A DNA stretch of 64,000 nt from Thermomonospora echinospora (GTDB taxonomy: Bacteria; Actinomycetota; Actinomycetes; Streptosporangiales; Streptosporangiaceae), in the NCBI RefSeq assembly GCF_900108175.1, contig NZ_FNVO01000004.1, positions 186,001 to 250,000 on the forward strand, read 5' to 3'. Made by a program: the position numbers and the translations under genes. A model generated the notes under the pieces. That model saw nothing but the letters and a program-made list of their open reading frames with translations. It did not search any database and was not told the DNA's origin. Shown here piece after piece: positions 1-7,860 of this stretch (position 1 is its first letter; each line of letters opens with the position of its first letter).

Positions 1-2
1 GA

Positions 3-480
3 GCCGAGCGTCAGCAGATCCCCGAGCAGAAGAACGCTCGGCTGCAAGCGGTCAAGGTCTACCGGGGTGCACCCCAGCAACCAGCGAGAGCCCCGGCTCT
101 ACAGCGCCAACCAGCGGCAGGCGGCCAACTGGTCGAGGGACCCAAGGGTGGAGATCACTTCCAGGACGTTGCGGTATCCGGCGAACTGGGGCGAGTCCTG
201 GTGCCAGGAACGCCCACGCGAGAAGGGCGTCGACGTTCTTGTCGCCCTGGACGTCGTCGACCTCGCCCAGCAGGGCACCTACGACGTGGTGATCCTCGCA
301 TCACACGACACGGACATGGAACCGGCGATCGAGCGAGCGCTGTACAGAGGCCGCTCGAAGGTCGAGACCGGAGGATGGCGGGGAGCGCGCCGGCTCAAGC
401 CCGGACGGCGGAACGTCTGGCGTGCCACCCTTGGCGGTGCCGACTTCGTCAGGGTCCGTGATCGCCGCGACTACTGGTAG
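3..480 (+). pseudogene. NYN-domain (PIN-like) protein, 3' part, apparently frameshifted
   Basis: The 5' end lies off the left edge. Bases 3 to about 72 encode residues ending LQAVKVYRG in one frame, and the continuation REPRLYSANQRQ to the stop at 478-480 lies in another. Removing one C from the CCCC run at 72-75 joins them as VYRGAPSNQREPRLY, so this is a one-base insertion or a sequencing error. The joined product has the NYN hallmarks: KGVDVLVALDVV and the acidic motif LASHDTDMEPAIE. NYN proteins are PIN-like putative RNases of the LabA/NYN superfamily. Whether the gene is truly broken cannot be decided from one sequence. The family call is fairly firm; the pseudogene status is moderate. 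Confidence 0.7.
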
Positions 481-837
481 CGACACGGAGGGTCGGGCCG
501 CGCTGTCCGGCGTGTCGCCTCGGGACAATGCGGCTCCGGAGAGGCCTGAAGCATGGCTGCGAAAACGGGGAGTGCTTCCTCCCGGGTGCTGCCTTCGAGT
601 CGTGTACGTCTGTGGGCATTGTCCGGAAATGTGTCCAATTCGGGGGAGTTCAGTCTGTCGTCGCCAGGGGGAATTGCCGGCAGTGGATGAGTCATATGTA
701 CGTCGGATGACGCCGCAATAATCCATGAATCGGCAATGGTGGTTTCAGGGTGGTATGACCGACATCATAGACCGGGGTGCCCTGGGGAAGGATCCGCGGT
801 GTCGCCCGCTCGGTTCGGGTGCACTGTGGAGGTAATG
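481..837. other. Intergenic region, no recognisable gene
   Basis: About 360 bases between the NYN remnant and the DUF4142 gene. Open frames on both strands are short and resemble no family I know. The right part is less GC-rich than its surroundings and presumably carries the promoter of the DUF4142 gene, but I see no convincing -35/-10 pair. Confidence 0.5.
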
Positions 838-1584
838 ATGTCGATCTTGCGTGCCGTTCTGACCGCCGGTGCGGTCATCGCCTTCTCGGCCGGGGCCATG
901 TCGCCCGCCGCGGCCCGGCCGGGGGTGCCGGCCCAGGACAGGGGATTTCTGATAGCGGCCCATCAGGGAAATCTGACGGAGATCATGGCGGGCAAGGCCG
1001 CACAGCAAAAGGCGCAGGCGAGCGTCGTGCGTGCGATCGGCCAGCGTTTCGTGACGGACCACACCAGGCTCGACACGGCGGTCCAGGACGCGGCGCGGAA
1101 ACTGGGCGTTTCGCTGCCCATGCGGCCGACGCAGAAGCAGCAGGCCGAATATGACCGGGTGAACGCCCTGTCCGGATCGGCGTTCGACCGGGCCTGGCTG
1201 GAGTTCATGATCCGCGAGCACCGGACGGCCATCGCCGCCGGTGAGCAGGAACTGCGGGCGGGCGTCACACCCGAGGCCAAACAGGTCGCCACGTCCAGCG
1301 CGCCGGTGATCCAGGGGCACCTGCAGGAGTTGCTGCAGGCGCAGAAGACGGTCGGAACACCGCAGGCGCAGAGGGCGACCGGAACGCCGCAGGCGCAGAG
1401 GGCGACCGGAACGCCGCAGGCGGTTCAGGCCGGAGCCGGTGGCCGGGCGGAGACCACTGGCCAGGGGGAGACCGCAGAAAACCGGCGGTCTCCTGCACTC
1501 GGTTACGGTCTGCTCGCCGCAGGCCTCCCCGTCACCGTCGGCGGCTTCCTGCTGTGGCGGCGCCGGGCGTTGCGAAAGCGCTGA
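838..1584 (+). CDS. Secreted DUF4142 protein with a C-terminal membrane anchor
   Basis: About 248 residues. A Sec signal peptide (roughly residues 1-24, ending SPAAARP) is followed by a ferritin-like DUF4142 helical domain (about 30-165) with the family's AHQGNLTEI and FVTDHTRL stretches. Then come three copies of a 9-residue repeat (TPQAQRATG), and a C-terminal hydrophobic helix (GYGLLAAGLPVTVGGFLLW) followed by RRRALRKR. This is the layout of a cell-surface protein with a cytoplasmic stop-transfer tail. There is no LPXTG-type signal although a decayed sortase gene lies just downstream. ATG 838 was chosen because AGG at 830-832 sits at suitable distance; ATG 835 is the alternative. The molecular role of DUF4142 is unknown. 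Confidence 0.8.
   Translation: MSILRAVLTAGAVIAFSAGAMSPAAARPGVPAQDRGFLIAAHQGNLTEIMAGKAAQQKAQASVVRAIGQRFVTDHTRLDTAVQDAARKLGVSLPMRPTQKQQAEYDRVNALSGSAFDRAWLEFMIREHRTAIAAGEQELRAGVTPEAKQVATSSAPVIQGHLQELLQAQKTVGTPQAQRATGTPQAQRATGTPQAVQAGAGGRAETTGQGETAENRRSPALGYGLLAAGLPVTVGGFLLWRRRALRKR
1354..1422 (+). repeat. 27-bp tandem repeat, 2.5 copies, inside the DUF4142 gene
   Basis: Copies at 1354-1380 and 1381-1407 differ by one base, and a partial third copy runs 1408-1422. The unit is in frame and encodes a Gln/Thr/Pro-rich linker between the helical domain and the C-terminal anchor, so copy-number change would alter linker length without breaking the frame. Confidence 0.9.
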
Positions 1585-1599
1585 GGATCACACAGGTGC

Positions 1600-1630
1600 G
1601 GTGAGCGTCCTGCCCGGCATGACGCTCACC
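1600..1630 (+). terminator. Hairpin after the DUF4142 gene
   Basis: A 10-bp perfect inverted repeat (GGTGAGCGTC at 1600-1609, GACGCTCACC at 1621-1630) with an 11-base loop starts 16 bases after the stop codon. It has no strong T tract, which is usual for actinomycete terminators. Confidence 0.6.
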
Positions 1631-1807
1631 TTCTGTGGTGCAGGCATGGCCGTGCCTCTCACCGCAGCGGTACCCCCGCAGACCGTGGACGCCGGCACGG
1701 TCCCGAGGGCCGACCGGCCGGAAACGCCCCTGATCGAAGTGTGACGGTCGGGTTCTCGGTGCGGGCCCGGCGAAGGGGGCCGGCGACCAGAACTGGCGAA
1801 GAGGAAA

Positions 1808-1837
1808 GATCGGCCTTCCGTGAACGGAAGGCCGATC
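1808..1837. terminator. Strong 13-bp hairpin
   Basis: A perfect 13-bp stem (1808-1820 with 1825-1837, loop TGAA) between the DUF4142 gene and the sortase remnant. It could terminate transcription in either direction or be a leftover of a vanished gene. Confidence 0.55.
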
Positions 1838-1959
1838 CCGCCTGACCGCCTCCGGCGCCCGGCCATGGTGTTGTCGGTCGCCAACAGGGACGCGGCACGC
1901 CCCGCCGCGGTGCGCATGAGACCGCCACACCTCAATGAGACGACCGGCGTATCCGGTAA

Positions 1960-2402
1960 CAAGTCCCGTCGGTCGAACCGGAGATCCCTGCCCTCCGGCT
2001 CCGGGCCCGGGTACGTCCTGTCGGCGTCCGGCCCGACAGGGCTCTAGAGACTCCCTCCTCTCCGCGCGGCTTGGGCTGGTGGCGAGGCGGAGCCGGACCC
2101 GGCTCCGCACAGGGCACGGTGGTCGTCGCCGGGCATGTGGACACCGTCGAGGAGGAGCCGGGAGCCCTGTTCTCACTCGTACGCCTGCCACTGGGCAGCC
2201 AGGCTCGTATCCGCAGCGTCGACGGTCGGGCGCACGATCACCGGGTCACGGCCCGGCGCGCCCACCCCAACGGCGACTGCCTGCGTCGGTGCTCACTCCA
2301 CTGGAGCCGCCTCGACCGGCGCTCATCACCTGCACCGGCGCGTTCGATCGTCACTCGACCGGCCGCTCCGGCAACCTCGTGGTCTACGCCATGAGAGGCT
2401 GA
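1960..2402 (+). pseudogene. Class F sortase remnant (frameshifted, 5' truncated)
   Basis: Read as one protein this is a short actinobacterial class F sortase. From 1960 one frame gives VEPEIPALRLRARVRPVGV, then ALETPSSP, GLGWWRGGAGPGS and VVVAGHVDT with the catalytic His (about 2125-2140), and continues to about 2275. The C-terminal part, LITCTGAFD with the catalytic Cys and SGNLVVYAMRG, lies in another frame and stops at 2400-2402. The shift falls between about 2250 and 2290. Upstream, the first frame is closed by stops at 1936 and 1957, and no signal peptide or membrane segment joins it. Sortases attach substrates to the envelope through a Cys-His-Arg site; this copy should be inactive. Confidence 0.7.
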
Positions 2403-2974
2403 CCCTCTGATCGGGCGAGCAGACGGGTCATGCGCACCGGACTCTGAGTGGTGGTCCCCGGCAGAGCAGCGCCATGGCCTCTCCTCGGCGGAGTTCACGC
2501 AGGAGAGGCGTACTCTGCGGAAGGCGGGCCTCGGCCTGGACGAGGACGTCCTGCTCGATGACCTTGCCGGGCGGCCCTGGCTCGGAGCCCACGTACGACC
2601 GGCCTCCGTTGCCGACGGGCCTCCACCCGGTACGCATCCGGAGAGCCGAATCCGGCCAGCTGGCCGGGCGTTCGGGACGTCCGCCGGGTCCGGGCGATGT
2701 TCTGGCTGGTCAGTGGGGGGTTGCTTACCCTCAGATACCAAACATCCCAACCAATCCGATGAGTCTCCTTGAACTGTTCATCGGTTTATCGCCTCTGATC
2801 GGGTTTGGAGTCGGTCCGAGCGGGCGATAGTAAAGGATGAAAGGTTGGGACGAATAGAACCAGGCTAAACGGTGGTTCTGCCAACCCTTCGGAATGGTCA
2901 GGGTGCTCAGCAGGTATGTCCGGGCCCCGGACCTGGAGACCAGCCGCCCCGCGGCCTCGACCAGGGAGAGCACC
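2403..2974. other. Intergenic region, relatively AT-rich on its right side
   Basis: About 570 bases with no recognisable gene. Bases around 2715-2880 are clearly less GC-rich than the surroundings. They include a 7-bp inverted repeat (CCGATGA at 2756-2762, TCATCGG at 2778-2784, 15-base loop), a possible operator or leader element for the gene starting at 2975. Confidence 0.45.
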
Positions 2975-3670
2975 ATGGCAGACCACTGGCCGCCGACCCG
3001 GCCCTGGCCTACGACAGGCCAGGAGTACGGGCAACTCGTCGTGATCGAGCCCACTCCGCCCGACGGATGGCGCAGCAACAAGGTGACCATGTACCTCCGC
3101 GAGGCCTCCTACAAGGTCATGCAGAGCGCGTTCGACGGCGCCGGCATCGGCTGGCAGTCCTGTCTCGTCCAGGCTCGGGGGAACGGCGCGCTGGTGCTGG
3201 TACCCGCGCAGACACCGCCGCAGGCGTCGGCCGAGCCACTGATCACCGGGCTGGCCGCGGGGATTCGCGCGCACAACCGGCTGCACAACGAGTCGGCCTG
3301 GCTGCGGATGCGGATGGCCGTGCACATGGGCATCGTCTGCTTCGATCCGGCGGGGCCCGCGGGACGCGCCGTTCAGCTGGCAGGTGCGCTCGTGGATTCG
3401 GCAGAGTTCGCCGGCGCTTGTGCGGACAACTGCGCCGAACTGGGATTCATCGCGTCGGACCAGGTGTACGCGGAGGTCCTCCGGGAGCCGGGCCTGCTGA
3501 TCGAGCCCGAGATGTACCGGCCGATCAAGCTGGTCGCCCAAGGGGAGCGGATCCTGGCGTGGACCTACTTTCGTCCGTCTCCGCCCCGGCCCGGTGTGAC
3601 CCGGCCGTATCCGGTGAAGGAAGGCGTCGGCGGTGATGCGAGAGGCTGGGACGCCGACGAGGTCGCCTGA
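2975..3670 (+). CDS. Cyclase-like domain protein, probably catalytically dead
   Basis: 231 residues. ATG 2975 follows GGGAG at a good distance; longer upstream starts lack this. The middle part (about 15-195) aligns by eye with the class III nucleotide-cyclase-like domain found in actinobacterial regulatory and conflict proteins: a first strand, the 'YKVMQSAFDGAGIGWQSC' helix, the turn NGALVLVPA, then LAAGIRAHNRLHNES and LRMRMAVHMG, and a late FIASDQVY. In active family members the first strand carries a metal-binding Asp and the turn reads GDG. Here these are VIEP and GNG, so both metal-binding Asp residues seem lost. I infer a binding or scaffold role. No cyclase partner lies nearby. The family assignment is tentative. 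Confidence 0.55.
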   Translation: MADHWPPTRPWPTTGQEYGQLVVIEPTPPDGWRSNKVTMYLREASYKVMQSAFDGAGIGWQSCLVQARGNGALVLVPAQTPPQASAEPLITGLAAGIRAHNRLHNESAWLRMRMAVHMGIVCFDPAGPAGRAVQLAGALVDSAEFAGACADNCAELGFIASDQVYAEVLREPGLLIEPEMYRPIKLVAQGERILAWTYFRPSPPRPGVTRPYPVKEGVGGDARGWDADEVA

Positions 3671-3956
3671 CGTCCGGACACGTGGACGACGACCTGCCGG
3701 CGGAGCCGTGCCGCCGCTCGTCTCGCGGAAGGAAGCGGACGGCGGCAGGGTGCCGGCCGGAACACGGGATGCCGCGGTAGCCGGACCTGACGGGTTTCAC
3801 CGGCTGCCGGTGCGGCCTGGGACAGCCATCGGCCGCAATGGGTCTTCTGACCGTTCGGCGATAGCCAGACCGACGTTGTGACCTGCGGCTCCGGCTGCTC
3901 GCCCCGGGTGATGCCCACCGGTCCGGCATCGGCCCCGCAGGGCTGACAGGCCGAGT

Positions 3957-4706
3957 TCAGGTGCCTGGGTGGCGGGATATCAGGGGAAGCAAATTGACGG
4001 CGGTCAGGAGCATTCCCGTGGCCATGGCCAGAATCGGCTCGGGACGGGTGCCGGACGGATGCCGCGGCGATTCCATCGGTCTCTCGGCGTCCGGCGCCTG
4101 CGATGCGTTCTCGACCAGGGTGAAGCGGATTTTCTGGTTCTTCCGGTACGTGCGGGCGTCCGGAATGCGGCGCTGGAAGACGGCGCCGGACGGCCAGCGT
4201 TCCTTGTCGACCCGGATCTCCGGTTCAGCCGAGCCGTTCGGCGGGCGGAAACCGAGCCTGCGGTAATAAGCGTGCAGGTCCAGGTTGTCCCGCCAGACGT
4301 CGATCCGCAGCAGCGTTGCGTCGTATTCGCGGCGGCCCTCCTGGGCCGCCCACTCCAGCAGGGCGGCGCCCAGGCCATGGCCGGCGTACTTGCGGCTGAT
4401 CACCAGCCGGTGCAGGTAGACGGCGCGTTCGGCCAGTTCGTCGGGACGCCACAGCAGCGGGTTACCCTCGTCCGTCATGGACACCGTGGCCACCGGGACG
4501 GTGCCGTCCCGGACGATCCAGGTGGTGCCGGTGCGCAGGCCGTCGAGGATCCGCTGCCGGCGGGACTCCTCGTCGGGCCATGGCCGCGCCCACTGATCGG
4601 TGTCCTTCAGCCGCAGCCACTGTGACGCCTCGTCGATGAGCCCAATGACGGTGTCCACGTCCGGGCCCGCAGTGGCACGGTACACAATGAATTCTTGGAT
4701 GGACAT
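3957..4706 (-). CDS. GNAT-family N-acetyltransferase
   Basis: 249 residues from the ATG at 4706, which has a GGAG just upstream. A longer frame starting at 4796 lacks a ribosome site. The GNAT fold covers about residues 5-185: motif A reads LHRLVISRKYAGHGLGAALL with the acetyl-CoA loop RKYAGHGLGA, followed by LRIDVWRDNLDLHAYYRRLGF (motif B). The C-terminal 60 residues are unusual for the family: a Pro-rich stretch and a hydrophobic end (MATGMLLTAVNLLPLI) that could touch the membrane. Substrate unknown. It lies 125 bases downstream of the GntR gene on the same strand, so the two may be cotranscribed. Confidence 0.8.
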   Translation of the reverse strand: MSIQEFIVYRATAGPDVDTVIGLIDEASQWLRLKDTDQWARPWPDEESRRQRILDGLRTGTTWIVRDGTVPVATVSMTDEGNPLLWRPDELAERAVYLHRLVISRKYAGHGLGAALLEWAAQEGRREYDATLLRIDVWRDNLDLHAYYRRLGFRPPNGSAEPEIRVDKERWPSGAVFQRRIPDARTYRKNQKIRFTLVENASQAPDAERPMESPRHPSGTRPEPILAMATGMLLTAVNLLPLISRHPGT

Positions 4707-4831
4707 TTCTCCGAAAACGCGTGAATAGGCCTGGGGTTGAAAAGGTAGGCCCCAGGTGTCGGCCGGTCCCTGATGGCAATGAGGAAAGTTGTTCATGCTA
4801 GCCCGACCGGGGGCGGCGAATGGGGCGGGCG

Positions 4832-5647
4832 TCAGATGGCGTCGTCGCCCTCCACCGGAACGGTCGGCGTCGGTCCCGTCCGCGGCGGCACGTCGCCGAC
4901 CTCGACGTAGAGCTCGTTGCGGTCGGCCGGATAGACGGTGTTGGTCAGCCGGATGGGCTTCTTGTCGCGGCCGTAGGCGATCCGGTCGTGCACGATCACG
5001 GTGCTGCCGCTGTCGGGGAGGTTGAAGAAGGACGCTTCGTGGGCGTTGGGCACCCGGGCGGTGATCTTGTCCCGGTAGCCCGCCTGCTCGACCCCGAGCT
5101 CCTCCTGGAGGTACTTGACCACGCCCTCGCGGATGTCCTCGGCGTCGATCAGGCGGTCCGCGCCCTGAGTCACGTAGGCCATCGGATACCAGGAGGTCTG
5201 CAACGACCACGGGCGGCCGTCGATGCGACGTTCCTGGTGGCGGATCACCACGCGCTGCCCCGCCTCGATCCCCAGCGCCTGGGCCACGCTGCCGGCGGCC
5301 TTCTTGATCTCCACCCGGGGGTCGCTGACATTGGCCTCGCGGCCCTGCAGCCGGGCCTCGAACCGGTAGGCCTCGCTCTCACTGGTCTGTCCCGCCGTGC
5401 CCACGGAGGCCAGGGTGAGCGCGAACGGCTCAACCGCCCTGAGCACGAAGGTGCCGCGTCCCGGTGAGGTATGCACCAACCCACGTCCGATGAGCAGCTT
5501 GACCGCATCCCGGATGGTGTTGCGCGAGGCGTCGAACTCGTCCATGAGCTGGACCTCGGTCGGCAGCTGGGTGCCCTCTGGATAGGCGCCGTTGTCGATC
5601 CGGCGGATCAGCTCCTCGGCGATCTGCCGGAAGCGGGGTGCGGCCAT
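4832..5647 (-). CDS. GntR-family regulator with UTRA ligand domain (HutC subfamily)
   Basis: 271 residues. An N-terminal winged HTH (about 5-75: LPTEVQLMDEFDASRNTIRDAVKLL, then the wing SPGRGTFV) is followed by a UTRA effector domain (about 95-250) with the typical RRIDGRPWSLQTSWYPM and ALGIEAGQRVVIRHQERR stretches. Such proteins are repressors released by a small ligand, often a sugar phosphate, amino acid derivative or long-chain compound; the ligand cannot be read from sequence. The ATG at 5647 has a strong purine-rich ribosome site. It may repress itself and the acetyltransferase gene downstream. The C-terminal tail is acidic and Pro-rich. Confidence 0.9.
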   Translation of the reverse strand: MAAPRFRQIAEELIRRIDNGAYPEGTQLPTEVQLMDEFDASRNTIRDAVKLLIGRGLVHTSPGRGTFVLRAVEPFALTLASVGTAGQTSESEAYRFEARLQGREANVSDPRVEIKKAAGSVAQALGIEAGQRVVIRHQERRIDGRPWSLQTSWYPMAYVTQGADRLIDAEDIREGVVKYLQEELGVEQAGYRDKITARVPNAHEASFFNLPDSGSTVIVHDRIAYGRDKKPIRLTNTVYPADRNELYVEVGDVPPRTGPTPTVPVEGDDAI

Positions 5648-5988
5648 CGTGGTCTCCTCTCCACCTGACAGCTATGAGCTACGTACCCAGGTTCTGCCTG
5701 CTACCCATCAGATCTATCCAAACGGATACATGGATCAAACACTTCCAATCGTGTTTAAGAGTCCATAAGTGGGTAAGTACCGTCTCGGTTGAAAGGTTGG
5801 TATGAATCCAATGGTCACACTGGATGTCATCAGACTAGCAGGTGAGATCAGTGGGAGCATGCCAGTTGCCACACTTGCCGAACGTCTGGACCGCATGGAC
5901 GGGATCGGCGCTGAGGACAACGCCCTGACCTGCGGGTCGGGGCCACGATTCCCTTTCCGGGGAGGAGCCCGCGGCAGAGGAGCCATCC
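5648..5988. other. Divergent promoter region of the GntR regulator and a small membrane protein
   Basis: About 340 bases, noticeably AT-richer than the flanks between 5690 and 5850. A short inverted repeat (ATCCA at 5716-5720, TGGAT at 5731-5735) is the only palindrome I would offer as a GntR operator, and it is weak. An open frame from ATG 5802 runs across the next gene in another frame; its first 50 codons resemble no known protein and I do not annotate it. Confidence 0.4.
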
Positions 5989-6213
5989 ATGATCCTGATC
6001 ATCTTCTTCGCATCCGTACTCGCCGTCTTCCTGGTGTGCGTGGCCTGTCTGATCGGCTTCGCCCTCGTCAGCCGGCGCGACTCGCTGACCATCCCCACCG
6101 CGGACAAAGCCGGCGCGCGTCGCGCCCGTCGTGCGGCGGGCGTGTACATCCTGAGGCGCGAGCCGCTGGAGCAGGCCGAACGGGCCATGCCGGCGGCGCT
6201 GCCCGGGAAGTGA
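5989..6213 (+). CDS. Small single-pass membrane protein
   Basis: 74 residues. ATG 5989 is preceded by GAGGAG at ideal spacing. Residues 2-27 form one hydrophobic helix (ILIIFFASVLAVFLVCVACLI), followed by a basic cytoplasmic tail rich in Arg and Ala (GARRARRAAGVYILRREP). No family recognised. It is transcribed divergently from the GntR regulator and could share its control region. Confidence 0.6.
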   Translation: MILIIFFASVLAVFLVCVACLIGFALVSRRDSLTIPTADKAGARRARRAAGVYILRREPLEQAERAMPAALPGK

Positions 6214-6553
6214 CGGCCGTAGCGGTATGAGAACCGGGCGCCACCAGATCGCCGGCCCTCGGCCGGCCGTGCGGCCGGGCTGGACGGCTGGGAGCCGCCC
6301 GGGTGCACCTGGAAGAAAATCTTCACCCGAGCTCTTCGGCCCGCTCATCGTCCGCCCGGTCCGGCGAGGCGCCGGAATCGGCGGTGCGACCACAATGGCA
6401 ACACCAGTCACGCCTATCCCGAGTAGGAGGAGGTGAGGCGGCTCCGTCCTGCTCAGATGCAATGAGAATGCGTCATATGACACATTCAAAATGGACGAAC
6501 AATCTCTTTTCTGGCACGATGGGGCTCGGTGCCTGCAGAGAGGAGTTTTCGCT
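6214..6553. other. Intergenic region upstream of the DUF6292 gene
   Basis: About 340 bases without a recognisable gene. Just before the next gene lies a perfect 10-bp palindrome, GTCATATGAC (6472-6481), in a locally AT-rich stretch that also contains a possible in-frame ATG (6491) for the downstream gene. The palindrome is a candidate operator. Confidence 0.45.
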
Positions 6554-6967
6554 GTGCGCGACAGGACCGAGCTGAAGACCCACCCGGTCGCCTGGGTGAA
6601 CCTCACCGAGCACTACATCGCCTCGCTGATGGATGCGCTCGCCGGACACGGGGTGCGCATTTCGGCGGCCTGGCTGGACCCGATCGATCCCAGAGACGCC
6701 ACCATCGTCCTGCAACGGCCGGGTGGGCAGACCGAGGCTGTGGTGTGGGACGAGGAGACCGGCCTGCGGGCGGGGCGTTTCGTCACGGGCCGCCAGGGTG
6801 AGCGCACCGAGTTGGCCGGGGCCGCCTACCTGGGCGGCGGCCTGCTGCCCGAGCCGCAGGACGCGGCGCGGCGATTCCTGCTCGGTGCCCGCGAGCCCAG
6901 AGTCGTCCACCGGCTGCACACCGATGTGCGCGACGGTTTCGACGACCATCTCCGGGACCGCCACTAG
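6554..6967 (+). CDS. DUF6292 family protein
   Basis: 137 residues from GTG 6554, which has GAGGAG upstream; ATG 6491 would add 21 residues but lacks a ribosome site. The protein has the small alpha/beta layout of DUF6292: an N-terminal helix (LTEHYIASLMDAL), strands with the VVWDEETGLRAGRF signature, then a conserved YLGGGLLPEPQDAARRFLLG motif. DUF6292 proteins are actinobacterial and functionally unknown, and are often found near regulatory or mobile islands. No signal peptide or membrane segment. It appears to be monocistronic, followed by nearly 900 bases of non-coding DNA. Confidence 0.7.
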   Translation: MRDRTELKTHPVAWVNLTEHYIASLMDALAGHGVRISAAWLDPIDPRDATIVLQRPGGQTEAVVWDEETGLRAGRFVTGRQGERTELAGAAYLGGGLLPEPQDAARRFLLGAREPRVVHRLHTDVRDGFDDHLRDRH

Positions 6968-7224
6968 CGAGCATCACCCGCGGAGGCGCGGGACAACGAC
7001 GTCCCCGCACCGCGGGCTCAGGCACCACCGCACCTCCCACAGGCCACCGACCTGACGATCCCGGCAAGGCGACCGTCGACCACCGAACCCGATCCCGGAA
7101 CCCTGACCTCAGCCGTCCGCGGATCCCGGCCGTCCGCCCGTGACTATGCTCTGCCCGCCGTCTCCCCGGCCCTGCCACCACGGCGAATTGAACGCGCCCC
7201 ACTTCTGTTGCGAGCCGGGGCAAG

Positions 7225-7351
7225 GCATTCCGTACTGTCGACGATCCCTGGATTCCGCCCGACTTTGCTCCGCCGGTGTCGGCGAGCGTGAGGTCTCTTC
7301 GATGGGCGTTCCGTACTATCGACGCTCCTGGATTCCGCCCGACTCTGCTCC
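7225..7351 (+). repeat. Imperfect direct repeat of about 46 bp, two copies
   Basis: Copies 7225-7271 and 7306-7351 share the core TGGATTCCGCCCGACT and the flank TTCCGTACT, with a few substitutions and one 1-base indel. They are separated by 34 bases. No coding frame is preserved through both. Confidence 0.75.
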
Positions 7352-7811
7352 ATCGGGGGCAAGGCCGACATCCGGTGGGAGCGTCGGTGACCGGAGCCAA
7401 GCGGCACAGGTTCACCTGGACGAACTTTTCCAGTGGCAGGTCGGCTCCACCGTCGGCCGGACACGCTCCCCACCGGCGTCGGCGAGCGCGCGGTTTCCAC
7501 GAGTCGAAGGGGATGGACAATTCTGCCGTCCCTGCCGTCCCTGCTGGCCACTTCGTGTGAAGGCGGGCGTGGTGGCCCTCTTCACCGCGGTAGCGGGAGG
7601 GGTGGCCGCTGTACGCCATGCATGGGCGCCGGCTTGAGTCAGGTGGCGGCGGTCTCACCACCGCAGTGCGGAGTCCCCGCCGGATGGCGCGGTGAGATCG
7701 CCGTGGGCTGAGCCGATCTTGCTTTGGAGGGATTCCGGTTGGTTGGGAAGCCCTGGTGCTGGGCCTGCTGGCGGCGGGGTGGTCGCCCGGTGGAAGTGCC
7801 GGGCCTCTGAT

Positions 7812-7844
7812 GGGGCGTACCGGACTGGTGGTCCGGTACGCCCC
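7812..7844 (-). terminator. Terminator of the VIT/VWA gene
   Basis: A 14-bp perfect stem (7812-7825 with 7831-7844, 5-base loop) just past the stop codon of the minus-strand gene ending at 7861. Very GC-rich and without a T tract. Confidence 0.7.
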
Positions 7845-7860
7845 GGTCAGGTGAGGGGTG

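Larger units (their letters stand above)
6968..7860. other. Long non-coding region with dispersed direct repeats
   Basis: Nearly 900 bases in which no frame on either strand gives a recognisable protein. Two imperfect 46-47-bp repeats (7225-7271 and 7306-7351) and a second pair of about 21 bp (7273-7293 and 7473-7493, 200 bases apart) lie here. The right end carries the terminator of the VIT/VWA gene. It may be debris of a degraded gene or a repeat-rich spacer. Confidence 0.5.

Noticed and set aside
5802-6230. 142-codon frame from ATG 5802 across the small membrane gene
   Set aside because: Its second half overlaps the better-supported 74-residue protein in another frame, and no family is recognised.
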